From the NCBI GenBank assembly GCA_963729935.1, contig CAVSPW010000004.1:558001-622000 (forward strand): 64,000 nt of DNA. Reading direction: 5' to 3'. Under the pieces are notes generated by a model. The model searched no databases. It was not told where the DNA came from and saw nothing but the letters and a program-made list of their open reading frames with translations. Positions 1-9,222 of the stretch are shown in pieces. Numbering within the stretch: the stretch's first letter is position 1; each line of letters opens with the position of its first letter. Made by a program: the position numbers and the translations under genes. This DNA is from CAIKMD01 sp963729935 (GTDB taxonomy: Bacteria > Pseudomonadota > Alphaproteobacteria > ATCC43930 > CGMCC-115725).

Positions 1-645
1 ATCAATGTCTCGCTCGACACGCTCGATCGGGAGAAATTCGCCGCGATCACGCGCTGGGGCAGGCTCGATCAGGTCGTCGCCGGACTCGACGCCGCCAAGC
101 GTGCGGGGCTCGAAATCAAGATCAACGCCGTCGCGCTGAAAGGCGTCAACGACAACGAGTTCGACGGCCTCGTCGCGTGGTGCGGCGAGCGCGGCTACGA
201 CCTCACCCTCATCGAGGTGATGCCGATGGGCGAGATCGGCGCCGACGCGCGCATCGAGCAATACCTGCCGCTTTCGGTGGCGCGTGCTTCCCTGCAGCGG
301 CGCTGGACGCTCGACGAGACGGATTACCGCACCGGCGGGCCGGCGCGCTATTACGTCGTGCGCGAGACCGGACGCCGGCTCGGTTTCATCACGCCGATGA
401 CGCATAATTTCTGCGAGAGCTGCAATCGCGTGCGGCTGACCTGCACCGGGACTCTCTATATGTGCCTCGGGCAGCACGACAGCGCCGATCTGCGCGCGCC
501 GCTGCGCGCCTCGGACAGCGACGGGCCGCTCGACGCCGCGATCGCCGAAGCGATCGCGCGCAAGCCCAAGGGCCATGATTTCATCATCGATCGCCGTCAT
601 GCGCAGTCCGCCGTGTCGCGGCATATGAGCGTGACCGGCGGTTGA
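1..645 (+). CDS. moaA: GTP 3',8-cyclase MoaA, 3' part
   Basis: Radical-SAM enzyme of molybdenum cofactor synthesis, converting GTP to 3',8-cyclo-GTP. The reading frame is open from the first base of the window, so the N-terminus with the SAM-binding CxxxCxxC cluster lies outside; 214 codons are visible. The C-terminal second [4Fe-4S] site is clear as C-x2-C-x13-C (FCESC...MCLG, about bases 409-471), and the protein ends in the Gly-Gly tail needed by MoaA enzymes. The TGA stop overlaps the TTG start of the NAD kinase gene, so the two are probably translationally coupled. Identification is secure from the C-terminal domain. Confidence 0.95.
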   Translation: MNVSLDTLDREKFAAITRWGRLDQVVAGLDAAKRAGLEIKINAVALKGVNDNEFDGLVAWCGERGYDLTLIEVMPMGEIGADARIEQYLPLSVARASLQRRWTLDETDYRTGGPARYYVVRETGRRLGFITPMTHNFCESCNRVRLTCTGTLYMCLGQHDSADLRAPLRASDSDGPLDAAIAEAIARKPKGHDFIIDRRHAQSAVSRHMSVTGG

Positions 646-1409
646 GCGGTTCCCGCGTCGGTTTCGAGGCGAGCGATGCGCTCGCCGCTCAGGAGGCGCT
701 GGCCGAGCTGCGCCAACGCTACAAAGCCGCCGATCCCGACGAGGCGGACATCATCGTCGCCCTGGGCGGCGATGGCTTCATGCTCGAAACCTTGCACAAG
801 CATATGAAGCGCGGCGTGCCGATCTATGGCATGCATCGCGGCAGCGTCGGGTTCTTGATGAACAGCTACGCGGCCGAAGGGCTCGAAGAGCGATTGGAGC
901 GCGCCAAGCCCGTGCGCGTCCACCCGCTTGAGATGACCGCGATCGATCGCGACGGCAAGCCGCATACGGCGCTCGCGATCAACGAAGTCTCGCTCATTCG
1001 CCAAAGCCGGCAGACCGCCAAGCTGCGCGTGAGCGTCGACAATTCGCCGCAATTGGACGAACTCATGGCCGACGGGATCCTGGTCGCGACACCGGTCGGG
1101 AGCACCGCCTATAATCTTTCGGCCCATGGACCGATCATTCCTTTGGGTGCGGGGATCTTGGCGCTGACGCCGATCAGCGCGTTCAGGCCGCGCCGCTGGC
1201 GCGGCGCGCTCCTGCCGCTCACCGCGCGCGTCCGCATCGACGTGATCGAGGCCGACAAGCGGCCGGTCAGCGCCACAGCGGACTTCACAGAAGTGCGCGA
1301 TGTGCGCGCGGTCACGGTGCGCGAGCGTCGCGAGATCGCGCTCACCATGCTGTTCGATCCCGAGCACAATCTCGAAGAGCGCGTCTTGAAAGAACAGTTC
1401 CTCTCCTAA
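642..1409 (+). CDS. nadK: NAD kinase
   Basis: ATP-dependent NAD kinase that makes NADP in the cytosol. The 255-aa product has the usual length for alphaproteobacterial NadK. The GGDG catalytic motif is at residues 42-45, followed by GMHRGSVGFLMN, the NE(V/A)-type motif in LAINEVSL, and the glycine-rich TPVGSTAYNLSAHGPI segment. The start is TTG at 642, overlapping the moaA stop as TTGA. No ATG gives a better N-terminus, and the protein reads directly into the conserved core. Coupling to moaA is by position only; no functional link is established. Confidence 0.93.
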   Translation: MSGSRVGFEASDALAAQEALAELRQRYKAADPDEADIIVALGGDGFMLETLHKHMKRGVPIYGMHRGSVGFLMNSYAAEGLEERLERAKPVRVHPLEMTAIDRDGKPHTALAINEVSLIRQSRQTAKLRVSVDNSPQLDELMADGILVATPVGSTAYNLSAHGPIIPLGAGILALTPISAFRPRRWRGALLPLTARVRIDVIEADKRPVSATADFTEVRDVRAVTVRERREIALTMLFDPEHNLEERVLKEQFLS

Positions 1410-1445
1410 CGCATCCACGCCGCCTCACGGAAACCGGATCGCTCG

Positions 1446-2270
1446 ATGAGCAAGCATTGGGGCAAGTTTTTTGCCGGCGCCGTCAAAGGCGCCACATTGT
1501 TTCAAAAGCCGTGGCGGCGCGCGGCGACAAGGCTTCAGGTCGGTCTAGCGTTGAAGCAGCGGCATTGGGTCGATACGCCGCGCGGGCGCATCCAGTTTGT
1601 CTCGCCGCATCCGCGGGCTCTGGAATACCCGCGGGATTTCCTGGCGCGCGAGCCCGAGACCCTCGCCTGGATCGATGCCTTCGTCACGCCGTGCACCCTG
1701 TGGGATATCGGCGCGAATATCGGCGCCTATTCCCTCTATGCGGCGTTGCGTCCCGACATTCATGTTCTGGCCTTCGAGCCCGGCGCCGCCAGTTATGCCG
1801 CGCTGTGCGAGAATATCGAGGCCAATGCGCGCCACGACGCGATCGAGGCCTACTGCATCGCCTTCAACGATCGCACGACCCTGGCGACGCTCAATATGGG
1901 CGACGCCAGCGCGGGCGGATTCCCCAACGCCTTCGGTTCGACCCGCAACGCCGATGGCGAAACCGTCCGCATGGTCGCGCGCCAGGCGGCGATCGGTTTT
2001 TCGATCGACGATTTCCGCGCGGCCTTTTCGCTCGCCGCACCGAACTATCTGAAACTCGACATCGACGGGATCGAAGACAAGGTGCTCGAGGGCGGAGCGC
2101 GAACGCTCGCGGATCCCGCCCTGCGCGGCATCATGATTGAGATGACGAGCGACGCGACCAAACGCAATGCGGGCACAGAGGCGGCGCTCGCCAAGGCCGG
2201 ATTTCGCTTCCTTCGCTGGGGCATCGATACCGGGCTGGGAGCGCTCAACGCGGAATTCGTTCGCGCTTAA
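1446..2270 (+). CDS. FkbM family methyltransferase
   Basis: Class I SAM-dependent methyltransferase of the FkbM family, which usually O-methylates sugars or polyketide hydroxyls. The SAM-binding motif LWDIGANIGAYS lies at about residues 85-96, the acidic FEPG motif near 112, and the conserved YLKLDIDGIE segment near 200, all typical of the family. The product is 274 aa. The gene follows nadK in the same direction after 36 bp but has no visible Shine-Dalgarno sequence. The acceptor cannot be told; surface polysaccharide or lipid modification is a guess. Confidence 0.85.
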   Translation: MSKHWGKFFAGAVKGATLFQKPWRRAATRLQVGLALKQRHWVDTPRGRIQFVSPHPRALEYPRDFLAREPETLAWIDAFVTPCTLWDIGANIGAYSLYAALRPDIHVLAFEPGAASYAALCENIEANARHDAIEAYCIAFNDRTTLATLNMGDASAGGFPNAFGSTRNADGETVRMVARQAAIGFSIDDFRAAFSLAAPNYLKLDIDGIEDKVLEGGARTLADPALRGIMIEMTSDATKRNAGTEAALAKAGFRFLRWGIDTGLGALNAEFVRA

Positions 2271-2425
2271 CCTGTTCACGGCGCGGCGGCTGCCGTACGA
2301 AACCTCGAAAGCGCCGCAATCGCGCCATATTCGCACGCAATATCCGTCGCGCCAGACCGTTGTCGTGGCAAGCAAGGCAAGCACGGTCGCGTGCGAGCCG
2401 AGAAGCGCCACACGAGGACACATCC

Positions 2426-3352
2426 ATGCGAATCTTTTTGCGCCTGATTCCACTGCTCTTTGCAGCTTTTGCCTTTGGCTTCGTCGCACCCCCGGCGAAG
2501 GCACAGATCGATGTCGGCGTGTCGGTGACGGTCGCGCCACCGCCCCTGCCCCTTTACGCCCAACCCGTTATTCCCGGCCCCGGCTATCTCTGGACGCCGG
2601 GTTATTGGGCCTGGGGCCCGTATGGATACTATTGGGTCCCCGGCACTTGGGTTTTGCCGCCCGCCATCGGATTGCTGTGGACACCCGGCTATTGGGCGTG
2701 GAGCAACGGCGTCTATCTCTGGCACGCCGGCTATTGGGCCCCCCATGTCGGGTTTTACGGCGGCATCTTTTACGGCTTCGGTTATGACGGCATCGGCTAC
2801 TCTGGCGGCTTCTGGGATCACGACCGGTTTCACTACAATGCCGCGGTGAACAATGTTCGCGGCGCTCATATCCCCGACCTCTATACCCGCGCCGTCGTCA
2901 ACCCCCTCCATTTGAACCGCGTCAGCTTCAATGGCGGCCGTGGCGGCGCGACAGCGCATCCGAGCGCGGCACAGCAGGGCTTCGCCGGCGAGCATCATGC
3001 GGGGCCGACCGAGCTTCAGACGCGCCATGCGCAAGAAGCCGGCGGCAATCACGCGTTGCTGTCATCGGTCAATCACGGCCGGCCGCCGATCGCGGCGACG
3101 CCGCGCGCGGCCTCCTTCACCGGACATGGCGTCGTCGGCGCCAACGGCCCCAAGGGGACGCCCCATGCTGCGCCGCCTCGCAATGCCGCGCCCCAGCCTC
3201 ATCGACAAGCGCCCCAGACAGTCCACCGGGCGAACCAAGCGCCTCCTCACGCGCAACCGCATGCCGAGGCGCCCCATGGAAAACCGCCCGGGCATGCGAG
3301 CGGCCCGCAAGGCGGTCCGCCGCGCGATGAGCACGGCAACGACAATCACTGA
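2426..3352 (+). CDS. secreted WXXGXW (YXWV(X)nGYW) repeat protein
   Basis: Predicted exported protein of 308 aa. A clean signal peptide (MRIFLRLIPLLFAAFAFGF...AKA) is followed by at least four aromatic repeats of the form YLWTPGYWAWG, the WXXGXW type found in many alphaproteobacterial envelope proteins. A Gly/Tyr-rich segment and a long His/Pro/Ala-rich tail, probably disordered, come next. The start at 2426 is chosen because it begins the signal peptide and follows CGAGGA at 2413-2418; upstream in-frame codons have no such support. A strong hairpin follows the stop. Function unknown; an envelope or surface role is inferred from export and repeats. Confidence 0.8.
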   Translation: MRIFLRLIPLLFAAFAFGFVAPPAKAQIDVGVSVTVAPPPLPLYAQPVIPGPGYLWTPGYWAWGPYGYYWVPGTWVLPPAIGLLWTPGYWAWSNGVYLWHAGYWAPHVGFYGGIFYGFGYDGIGYSGGFWDHDRFHYNAAVNNVRGAHIPDLYTRAVVNPLHLNRVSFNGGRGGATAHPSAAQQGFAGEHHAGPTELQTRHAQEAGGNHALLSSVNHGRPPIAATPRAASFTGHGVVGANGPKGTPHAAPPRNAAPQPHRQAPQTVHRANQAPPHAQPHAEAPHGKPPGHASGPQGGPPRDEHGNDNH

Positions 3353-3382
3353 GCCTCATCCGCGCCGGAATGGGTAAGCGAG

Positions 3383-3408
3383 GACGGCACGCGGCGCGTG
3401 CCGTCTTT
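3383..3408 (+). terminator. intrinsic terminator after the WXXGXW gene
   Basis: A perfect 10-bp inverted repeat (3383-3392 and 3396-3405) with a 3-nt loop is followed by TTT. It lies 30 bp behind the stop of the repeat protein gene, fitting a Rho-independent terminator with a short U tract. Confidence 0.7.
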
Positions 3409-3575
3409 CCCATGCGGAGGCCGCACACCGCCGTTACATCGATGGCGATCACGGTATTGCCGGCATTGCCAATCCCTTGGCCATCCATACTATGTCTGTG
3501 TCGGCCGCTCGATCCGCCACGGGGCAGGATCGGCGGGAAATCAAGCAGGGCCTGCCCGCCTCATCGGGGAACGAG

Positions 3576-4836
3576 ATGGAGACAAGTGCGCCGCCGCCTT
3601 TCGCATCGCCCTCGCGCCGACAAACTCTGACCATCATCGCCGGCGCCTCCATCCTGATGAGCCTCGGGATGGGCATGCGGCAGAGCCTCGGCCTCTTCAT
3701 GGTGCCGATCACGCGCGATCTCGGTCTCAGCGTGAGCGATTTTACCTTCGCCCTTGCGCTTCAGAATATTGTCTGGGGCTTTACCCAGCCTTTCATCGGC
3801 GCGATCGGCGATCGTTTCGGGGTGAGGCCCTTGATGATCAGCGGCACGCTCTGCTTTGCCGCAGGCGTCGGAACCACGATCTTCGCGACCGGTCCGCTCG
3901 GCTTGTTGCTCGGTACCGGAATCTTCATCGGCCTGGCGCTGTCCTGCACGGCTTCGAACCTCTCTTTATCGGCGACCGCGCGGACCGTCTCCGAGGCCTC
4001 GCGCAGCACGGTGTTGGGTATCGTCTCGGCGATCGGCTCCTTCGGCACCTTCATGGTCGCGCCCGTGGCGCAGCATCTCATCGTCGACCATGGCTGGCAG
4101 ACGGCCTTCCTCGCTTTTCTGGCGCTGACCGGGATCATGCTGCCCGCCGCCTTCATGACCGGCAGCGTTGATCGAACTCGACTTTCCGCGGGGCAGCAAT
4201 ACGCTCGCCGCCGACACGGCGGAAACCTTGAGCGCCGTCTTGCGCGGCGCGGCGCGCCATCGCGGCTATGTCACCATGTCGGCCGCGTTCTTCGTCTGCG
4301 GCCTGCAACTCGTTTTCCTCACGACCCATCTGCCAACCTATCTCGCGATCTGCGGCCAGGACCCGATGCTCGGCGCCCAGGCGCTCGCGACTATCGGCAT
4401 GTTCAACGTCGCCGGCTGCTATCTTCTGGGCTGGCTCGGCGGGCGCTACCCGAAGCACATCCTTCTGGGCCTCGTCTATGTCCTGCGCTCGATCGCCATC
4501 ACCGCCTATTTCATCCTGCCGCCCTCGCCTTCGACGACCCTGCTCTTCGCCGGCGTGATGGGGCTGCTCTGGCTCGGCGTCGCGCCCCTGGTGCAAGGGC
4601 TGGTGGCACAGATGTTCGGTCTGCGTTTCATGGCGACCTTGTCGGGCGTGGCCTTCTTCAGCCACCAACTCGGCTCCTTCCTCGGCGCCTGGGGCGGCGG
4701 CTTGATCTATGACACCTTCGGCTCCTACGACCACGCCTGGCAGCTCGGCGTGGTGATCGGCCTCATTGCCGGATTTGCTCAGATGCTGACCGACGACCAG
4801 CCCGCACGCCCGATGCTGCGCGCGGCATCGGCTTAA
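3576..4836 (+). pseudogene. MFS transporter, interrupted by one +1 frameshift
   Basis: Twelve-helix major facilitator transporter related to the oxalate/formate-antiporter-like MFS proteins. The first half reads from ATG 3576 (GGGGA at 3566-3570) and stays in frame to AFMTGSVD. The second half continues one frame over from ELDFPRGSNTLAAD and runs without a break to 4836. The locus length is 3n+1. Dropping one A at 4175-4176 gives SVDRLDFPRG and one intact protein of about 419 aa. Both halves look fully conserved, so a sequencing error or very recent mutation is likelier than old decay. An alternative start at 3477 would add 33 residues. Substrate unknown. Confidence 0.8.
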
Positions 4837-4919
4837 CGCCTGGCGGGCGGCGCCGCGATCATCGCACCGCCCAGCATCCGGGTCTGGCGCCGGTCGCGTC
4901 GCTGGGCCACAATGGCTTC

Positions 4920-6080
4920 ATGGCCGGGCAGAGGCTGAGCAGCGCCGAAATGATCAGGCGGCTGGTTGGTTACGACACGACCAGCCGGGAATCGAATCTC
5001 GAGCTTATCGAATTCGTGCGCGACTATCTCGACTGCTGGGGCGTCGCCTGCGAGCTCGTCCGCGATCCGACGAAAAACAAAGCCAATCTCTACGCGACGC
5101 TCGGCCCCGAAGATCGAGGCGGCGTGATGCTGTCGGGCCACACCGACGTGGTCCCGGTCGATGGGCAGGAGTGGGATTCCGATCCTTTCGCCCTCGTCGA
5201 GAGGGACGGCAAGCTCTATGGCCGCGGCAGCGCCGACATGAAGAGCTTCATCGCCGTGGTGCTGGCGAAGCTGCCGGATTTCTTGGCGCAACCGCTCGAG
5301 ACGCCGGTTCATCTGGCACTCACATACGACGAGGAAGTGGGCTGCCTCGGCGTACGATGGCTCGTCGCCGCGCTGAAGCAACGCCAGGTCAAGCCGAAGC
5401 TCTGCATCATCGGCGAGCCGACCTTGATGCGGCCGGTCATCGCGCATAAGGGCAGCCGCCGGCTGCGCTGCCATGTCCACGGCCACGAGGCGCATTCCTC
5501 GCTCACCCATCGCGGCGTCAACGCGATCGAAACCGCGGCCGAACTCGTCGCGCATCTGCGCGACATCGCCCTGAAAAAACGCGGCAACGGGCCCTTTGAC
5601 CCCGCCTTCGACCCGCCCTACACGACGATCCAGACTGGTACCATCGCGGGCGGCACCGCGGTCAACATCGTGCCGCGCGAATGCCATTTCGATTTCGAGA
5701 TGCGCTATCTGCCGGCGGACGACCCCGCCGCCATCGTCGCGGCCTTGAGGCGCTATGCCGATAGCCTCCTGCCCGAAATGCACGCGGTCAGCGCCGATAC
5801 GGGGATCGATTTCGAAGAGACCAACGCCGTGCCCGCGCTTTCCGCCACGGAGGGTGAGCCGGTGGTGCAGCTCGCCCTGGCCCTTTCGGGCGCCAACGGG
5901 ACCGGCAAGGTGAGCTTCGCGACCGAGGGCGGGCTTTTTCAAGAGGCCGGCATCCCGACCGTGATCTGCGGGCCCGGCTCGATCGAGCAAGCGCACAAGC
6001 CGAACGAATTCATCGCTCTCGACCAGGTGCGGCAATGCGAGAATTTCCTCGACCGCTTGATCGAGCGGGTGAAGCGCTGA
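4920..6080 (+). CDS. argE: acetylornithine deacetylase (M20 peptidase family)
   Basis: Zinc-dependent M20 deacylase of 386 aa, most like ArgE, which releases acetate from N-acetylornithine in arginine synthesis. Visible metal and catalytic motifs are SGHTDVVPVDG (H74, D76), GRGSADMKSF (D107), the catalytic-acid pair in YDEEVG (about 138-139) and a late histidine in EQAHKPNEF. The dimerisation domain lies between. It is followed at once by a deacylase of the aspartoacylase family and a metallo-hydrolase, so it could serve catabolism of an N-acyl compound rather than arginine synthesis. The family is sure; the exact substrate is less so. Confidence 0.85.
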   Translation: MAGQRLSSAEMIRRLVGYDTTSRESNLELIEFVRDYLDCWGVACELVRDPTKNKANLYATLGPEDRGGVMLSGHTDVVPVDGQEWDSDPFALVERDGKLYGRGSADMKSFIAVVLAKLPDFLAQPLETPVHLALTYDEEVGCLGVRWLVAALKQRQVKPKLCIIGEPTLMRPVIAHKGSRRLRCHVHGHEAHSSLTHRGVNAIETAAELVAHLRDIALKKRGNGPFDPAFDPPYTTIQTGTIAGGTAVNIVPRECHFDFEMRYLPADDPAAIVAALRRYADSLLPEMHAVSADTGIDFEETNAVPALSATEGEPVVQLALALSGANGTGKVSFATEGGLFQEAGIPTVICGPGSIEQAHKPNEFIALDQVRQCENFLDRLIERVKR

Positions 6081-6091
6081 GCGGCCGCCGA

Positions 6092-7042
6092 ATGGCTTTC
6101 TTCGCGCCGCCGATCGAGGTCGATCCGCCCGACCTCTCGCCCTATCGCGACGGCAATCAGGGCATCAGCTATGTCTGGAGCTACGCCGGGTCCGCGCCCG
6201 GCCCGCATGTCGTCTTGAACGCCTTGATGCACGGCAACGAGATCTGCGGCGCGATCGCGCTCGATCGCTTGCTGCGCGCCGGGCTGCGCCCGTCCAAGGG
6301 CAAGCTCACTTTCGTCTTCGCGAACGTGGCCGCCTATCAGAGCTTCGACCGCAACGATCCGACCGCTTCGCGCTATCTCGATGAAGACATGAACCGGCTC
6401 TGGGACGAGGACGTGCTGGAGGGGCCGCGGGTGAGCCGTGAACTGATGCGCGCCCGCGCGCTGCGTCCGGTCTTCAATGCGGCCGATCTGCTGCTCGATA
6501 TCCATTCGATGATCTATGCCAGCATGCCCTTGATGCTGACCGGCATGGCGGAGAAGCATCTCGTTTTTGCCCGCCGGGTCGGCATTCCGTCGCTTCTCGT
6601 GCGCGACGAGGGTCACACCTCCGGGCGTCGTCTGCGCGACTACGCGCATTTCAGCGATCCAGGAACGCAAACCGTCGCCTTGCTCGTCGAATGCGGGCAT
6701 CATTGGGCGCGCGGCACGGCCGAAATCGCGACCGAAACCGCGTGGCGGTTCCTTGCCGCCGCCGGCATCCTCGCCGAAAGCGACGCCGCGCCCTGGCTCG
6801 CGCGCAAGATGCCGGCGCAGCAATGCGTGCTCGTGACGCATCGGATCACCGCGCACTCGGATCATTTCCGTTTTCAGGAAAATTTCGACGGCCTCGAAGT
6901 AATCCCGCGTGCCGGCACCGTCATCGCGCATGACGGAAAAGCCGAAATCCGCACGCCCTACGGCAATTGCGTCTTGATCATGCCGACGCGCCGCGTCTCG
7001 CGCGGCCAGACCGCCGTGCGCCTCGGCCGGTTCGAAGGCTGA
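6092..7042 (+). CDS. succinylglutamate desuccinylase/aspartoacylase family protein
   Basis: Predicted zinc carboxypeptidase-like deacylase of 316 aa. Zinc ligands are seen as HGNE (H47, E50) and a later histidine in LLDIHSM, the pattern of the AstE/aspartoacylase family. The start at ATG 6092 is preferred because it lies 12 bp after the argE stop; a longer frame beginning at 6035 would overlap argE by 46 bp. It is co-directional with argE and the following metallo-beta-lactamase gene, suggesting an operon for an N-acylated or amidated compound. The real substrate is unknown. Confidence 0.82.
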   Translation: MAFFAPPIEVDPPDLSPYRDGNQGISYVWSYAGSAPGPHVVLNALMHGNEICGAIALDRLLRAGLRPSKGKLTFVFANVAAYQSFDRNDPTASRYLDEDMNRLWDEDVLEGPRVSRELMRARALRPVFNAADLLLDIHSMIYASMPLMLTGMAEKHLVFARRVGIPSLLVRDEGHTSGRRLRDYAHFSDPGTQTVALLVECGHHWARGTAEIATETAWRFLAAAGILAESDAAPWLARKMPAQQCVLVTHRITAHSDHFRFQENFDGLEVIPRAGTVIAHDGKAEIRTPYGNCVLIMPTRRVSRGQTAVRLGRFEG

Positions 7043-7052
7043 GGCGGCGGCC

Positions 7053-7904
7053 ATGCGCGAGCGTCACGCAGCGAACGCGCCGGACGATTGGTATGTCGAT
7101 ACCGACTGCATCAACTGCAAGGCGGCGCAGACCGTGGCGCCGGGCCTCATCGTCGAGCGCGACGGCCAGTCGGTCTTCGCCCGGCAGCCGGAGAGTGTGG
7201 CCGAGCTGATCTTGGCGTGGCGTGCGCGCCTTCTTTGCCCAACGGCTTCGGTTCACGCGGCGAGCGACGGCGATCCGCCCGCCGATGCCTTCCCCGAGGC
7301 GATGACGGATCGCGTTTATCGCCTCGGCTACAATGCGCGCAGCTCATGGGGTGCGCATTCCTTCTTCATCGAGCGCGAGCGCGGCAATGCGATGGTCGAT
7401 GCGCCGCGTTGGACCAAGCCCGTGGTCGCGGCGATCGAGCGCCGGGGCGGCCTCGCGACGGTGCTTCTCACCCATCGCGACGATGTCGCGGATGCGGAAC
7501 GCTATGCCGCGCATTTCCACGCGCGCGTTTTCATCCATGAGGCCGATCGGGATGCGGCCCCCTACGCCAGCGACGTCTTGCGCGGCCGCGAGCCGGTCGC
7601 GCTCGATCCGGATCTCCGCGTCATCCCGCTTCCCGGGCACACCAAGGGCAGCGTCGCCTATCTCTTCGAGGAGCGCTGCCTTTTCACCGGCGATTCGCTC
7701 TCATGGAGCTTCGAGCGCGAGGATCTGCGCGCGAGCAAGGATGTGTGCTGGTATTCCTGGGCGGAGCAGACGGAGTCGCTGCGGCGTCTCGTCGCGCAGC
7801 GTTTTGAATGGGTCTTCGCCGGCCATGGCGGCAGCGTCCATCTGCCGGCCGACGAGATGCGGGAGCGGCTCGAGGCCTTGGTCGCACGCATGGAACGGCA
7901 ATAG
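7053..7904 (+). CDS. metallo-beta-lactamase fold protein with N-terminal ferredoxin-like domain
   Basis: Two-domain protein of 283 aa. Residues 15-65 look like a small monocluster ferredoxin: DTDCINC (C19, C22) and a distant LLCP (C62), with an aspartate at the usual first cysteine position. The C-terminal part is an MBL hydrolase in which the HxHxDH motif is the variant THRDDVAD, with later metal ligands in PLPGHTKGS, FTGDSLSW and AGHGG. This ferredoxin-MBL arrangement is also known from plant chloroplast homologues. It sits 10 bp after the aspartoacylase-type gene and is probably co-transcribed. The reaction is unknown. Confidence 0.8.
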   Translation: MRERHAANAPDDWYVDTDCINCKAAQTVAPGLIVERDGQSVFARQPESVAELILAWRARLLCPTASVHAASDGDPPADAFPEAMTDRVYRLGYNARSSWGAHSFFIERERGNAMVDAPRWTKPVVAAIERRGGLATVLLTHRDDVADAERYAAHFHARVFIHEADRDAAPYASDVLRGREPVALDPDLRVIPLPGHTKGSVAYLFEERCLFTGDSLSWSFEREDLRASKDVCWYSWAEQTESLRRLVAQRFEWVFAGHGGSVHLPADEMRERLEALVARMERQ

Positions 7905-7907
7905 GGC

Positions 7908-8444
7908 CTAGCGCGTTCCGTCGATCAGCACAAAACAGATTCGGGCGACGCCGGACGAACGATTGGCCCAGGCGTGGCTGGTGCCGCGCTGAATTAGGAT
8001 GTCGCCGGCCCGCAGCACGGTCTCCTCGTCGTCGAGGATGGCGACGATCTCGCCTTCGAGGATGATCGCATAATCGACGGTGAGCGTGCGGTGCATACCA
8101 GGGTGCTTGTCGTCGACATGATGTTCGGCGTCGGGATAGAGCTTGCCGAAGGTCGCGGCCAATTGCCGCTTGCGCTCGGCCGGGTCCTTCGCGTCGGGCG
8201 GATAATCGATCACCCTGAGCACGGTGCCGCGCTTGGGCGGCGACACGCCCTGATGCGCAGCGATCCGGTCCGGCGCCGCGATCGGCGCCGGCGTCTCGCT
8301 GGTGATCCAGATGTTGCTCACGCGATAGCCCGGCCGCTCGGTCACGGTGAGCGCGGGCGCCGCGCGATCCTCGAGGATGCGCGATCTTCCTTGTGCGTTA
8401 TCGCCGGTGACGACGCGCCGCACCGGTGCAAGCTCTTGCGCCAT
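7908..8444 (-). CDS. cupin domain-containing protein
   Basis: A 178-aa protein whose C-terminal half (about residues 100-175) is a single cupin barrel: MHRTLTVDYAIILEGE is motif 1 and the DILIQRGTSHAW segment is motif 2. The N-terminal half is a less conserved extension. Such proteins are often small dioxygenases, isomerases or ligand sensors. It faces the MBL gene tail to tail and heads the minus-strand direction with the methyltransferase and glycosyltransferase upstream. Family certain, function not. Confidence 0.8.
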   Translation of the reverse strand: MAQELAPVRRVVTGDNAQGRSRILEDRAAPALTVTERPGYRVSNIWITSETPAPIAAPDRIAAHQGVSPPKRGTVLRVIDYPPDAKDPAERKRQLAATFGKLYPDAEHHVDDKHPGMHRTLTVDYAIILEGEIVAILDDEETVLRAGDILIQRGTSHAWANRSSGVARICFVLIDGTR

Positions 8445-8454
8445 GGTCTTCTCC

Positions 8455-9222
8455 TTAAGCGTTGCTCCAGCGCGCGAGCCGGGCCGCGGCGTCGGCGCGC
8501 GCGACCTCGCTCTTCTCGCCCAGCATCACGGCGACATGCCCATTCTTTTGCGCGAATCCCAAATACCGATAGCTGAACCCGGTATCGTGCAGGAATTCCT
8601 GAAAGGCGCGCCATTCATGGCGCTGCCAATTGGGGTAGTTGAAATACTCGTCGAAGACGATGACCGTGCCTGGCTTCAGCCGCGGTCCGAGCTCGCGAAA
8701 AATCGTGACGGTCGAGGAATAGATGTCGCAATCGACATGGAGAAAGGCGACGTCCTGCGCATGCGCCGCGAGAAAGGCCGGCAGGGTCTGATCGAACCAG
8801 CCCTTGTGCAAGGTGACATGGGCCGGAACCTCGGGCAAGGTGCCGCCGCGGCCGAACTTACCCTTGCGCTCGAAGGTGCCGGACCAGTGCTCGGGCAGGC
8901 CCTCGAAACTGTCGAAACCGTGCAACGGGCGCGCGATCGCGCCGGCGAGGTGACGCAAGCTCGCGCCGTCGGCGACGCCGCATTCGAGCATGAGCCCGGC
9001 CTCGGGCGCTTCGCGCGCGGCGAAGGCCAGCAGCTCCCAGCGATCGGCAAAAAGCAGCGCGTCGTTCATGTGCGAGACGATGTAGTCGATGCTCTGCTGC
9101 TTGGCGCGCAGCTGCAGATCGGTGACGAGATAGCGCCCGTGATATTTGAGGAAAAACCGGCGGTAGAGACGCTCGCCCCAAGGCATTGGCCGAGGATCGC
9201 CGCGGCGGCGAAAAGGATTCAC
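8455..9222 (-). CDS. TylF/MycF-type class I SAM methyltransferase
   Basis: A 255-aa methyltransferase resembling the macrocin O-methyltransferase group. The SAM-binding stretch is LMLECGVADGASL (about residues 77-89), followed by GFDSFEGLPE and the metal-binding-type FLHVDCDIYSST and VFDEYFNYPNW segments characteristic of TylF-like enzymes. Its start overlaps the glycosyltransferase stop by 4 bp, so both are translated from one transcript. Together with the GT2 gene it probably modifies a surface glycan or lipid sugar; this is inference from context. Confidence 0.82.
   Translation of the reverse strand: MNPFRRRGDPRPMPWGERLYRRFFLKYHGRYLVTDLQLRAKQQSIDYIVSHMNDALLFADRWELLAFAAREAPEAGLMLECGVADGASLRHLAGAIARPLHGFDSFEGLPEHWSGTFERKGKFGRGGTLPEVPAHVTLHKGWFDQTLPAFLAAHAQDVAFLHVDCDIYSSTVTIFRELGPRLKPGTVIVFDEYFNYPNWQRHEWRAFQEFLHDTGFSYRYLGFAQKNGHVAVMLGEKSEVARADAAARLARWSNA

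Noticed and set aside
4174..4179. Programmed +1 ribosomal frameshift in the MFS and FAD monooxygenase genes, because both break at TCGAACTC
   Set aside because: The shared string lies in different reading phases in the two genes, so no common slippery codon exists, and the third break has a different string. Consensus error fits all three better.
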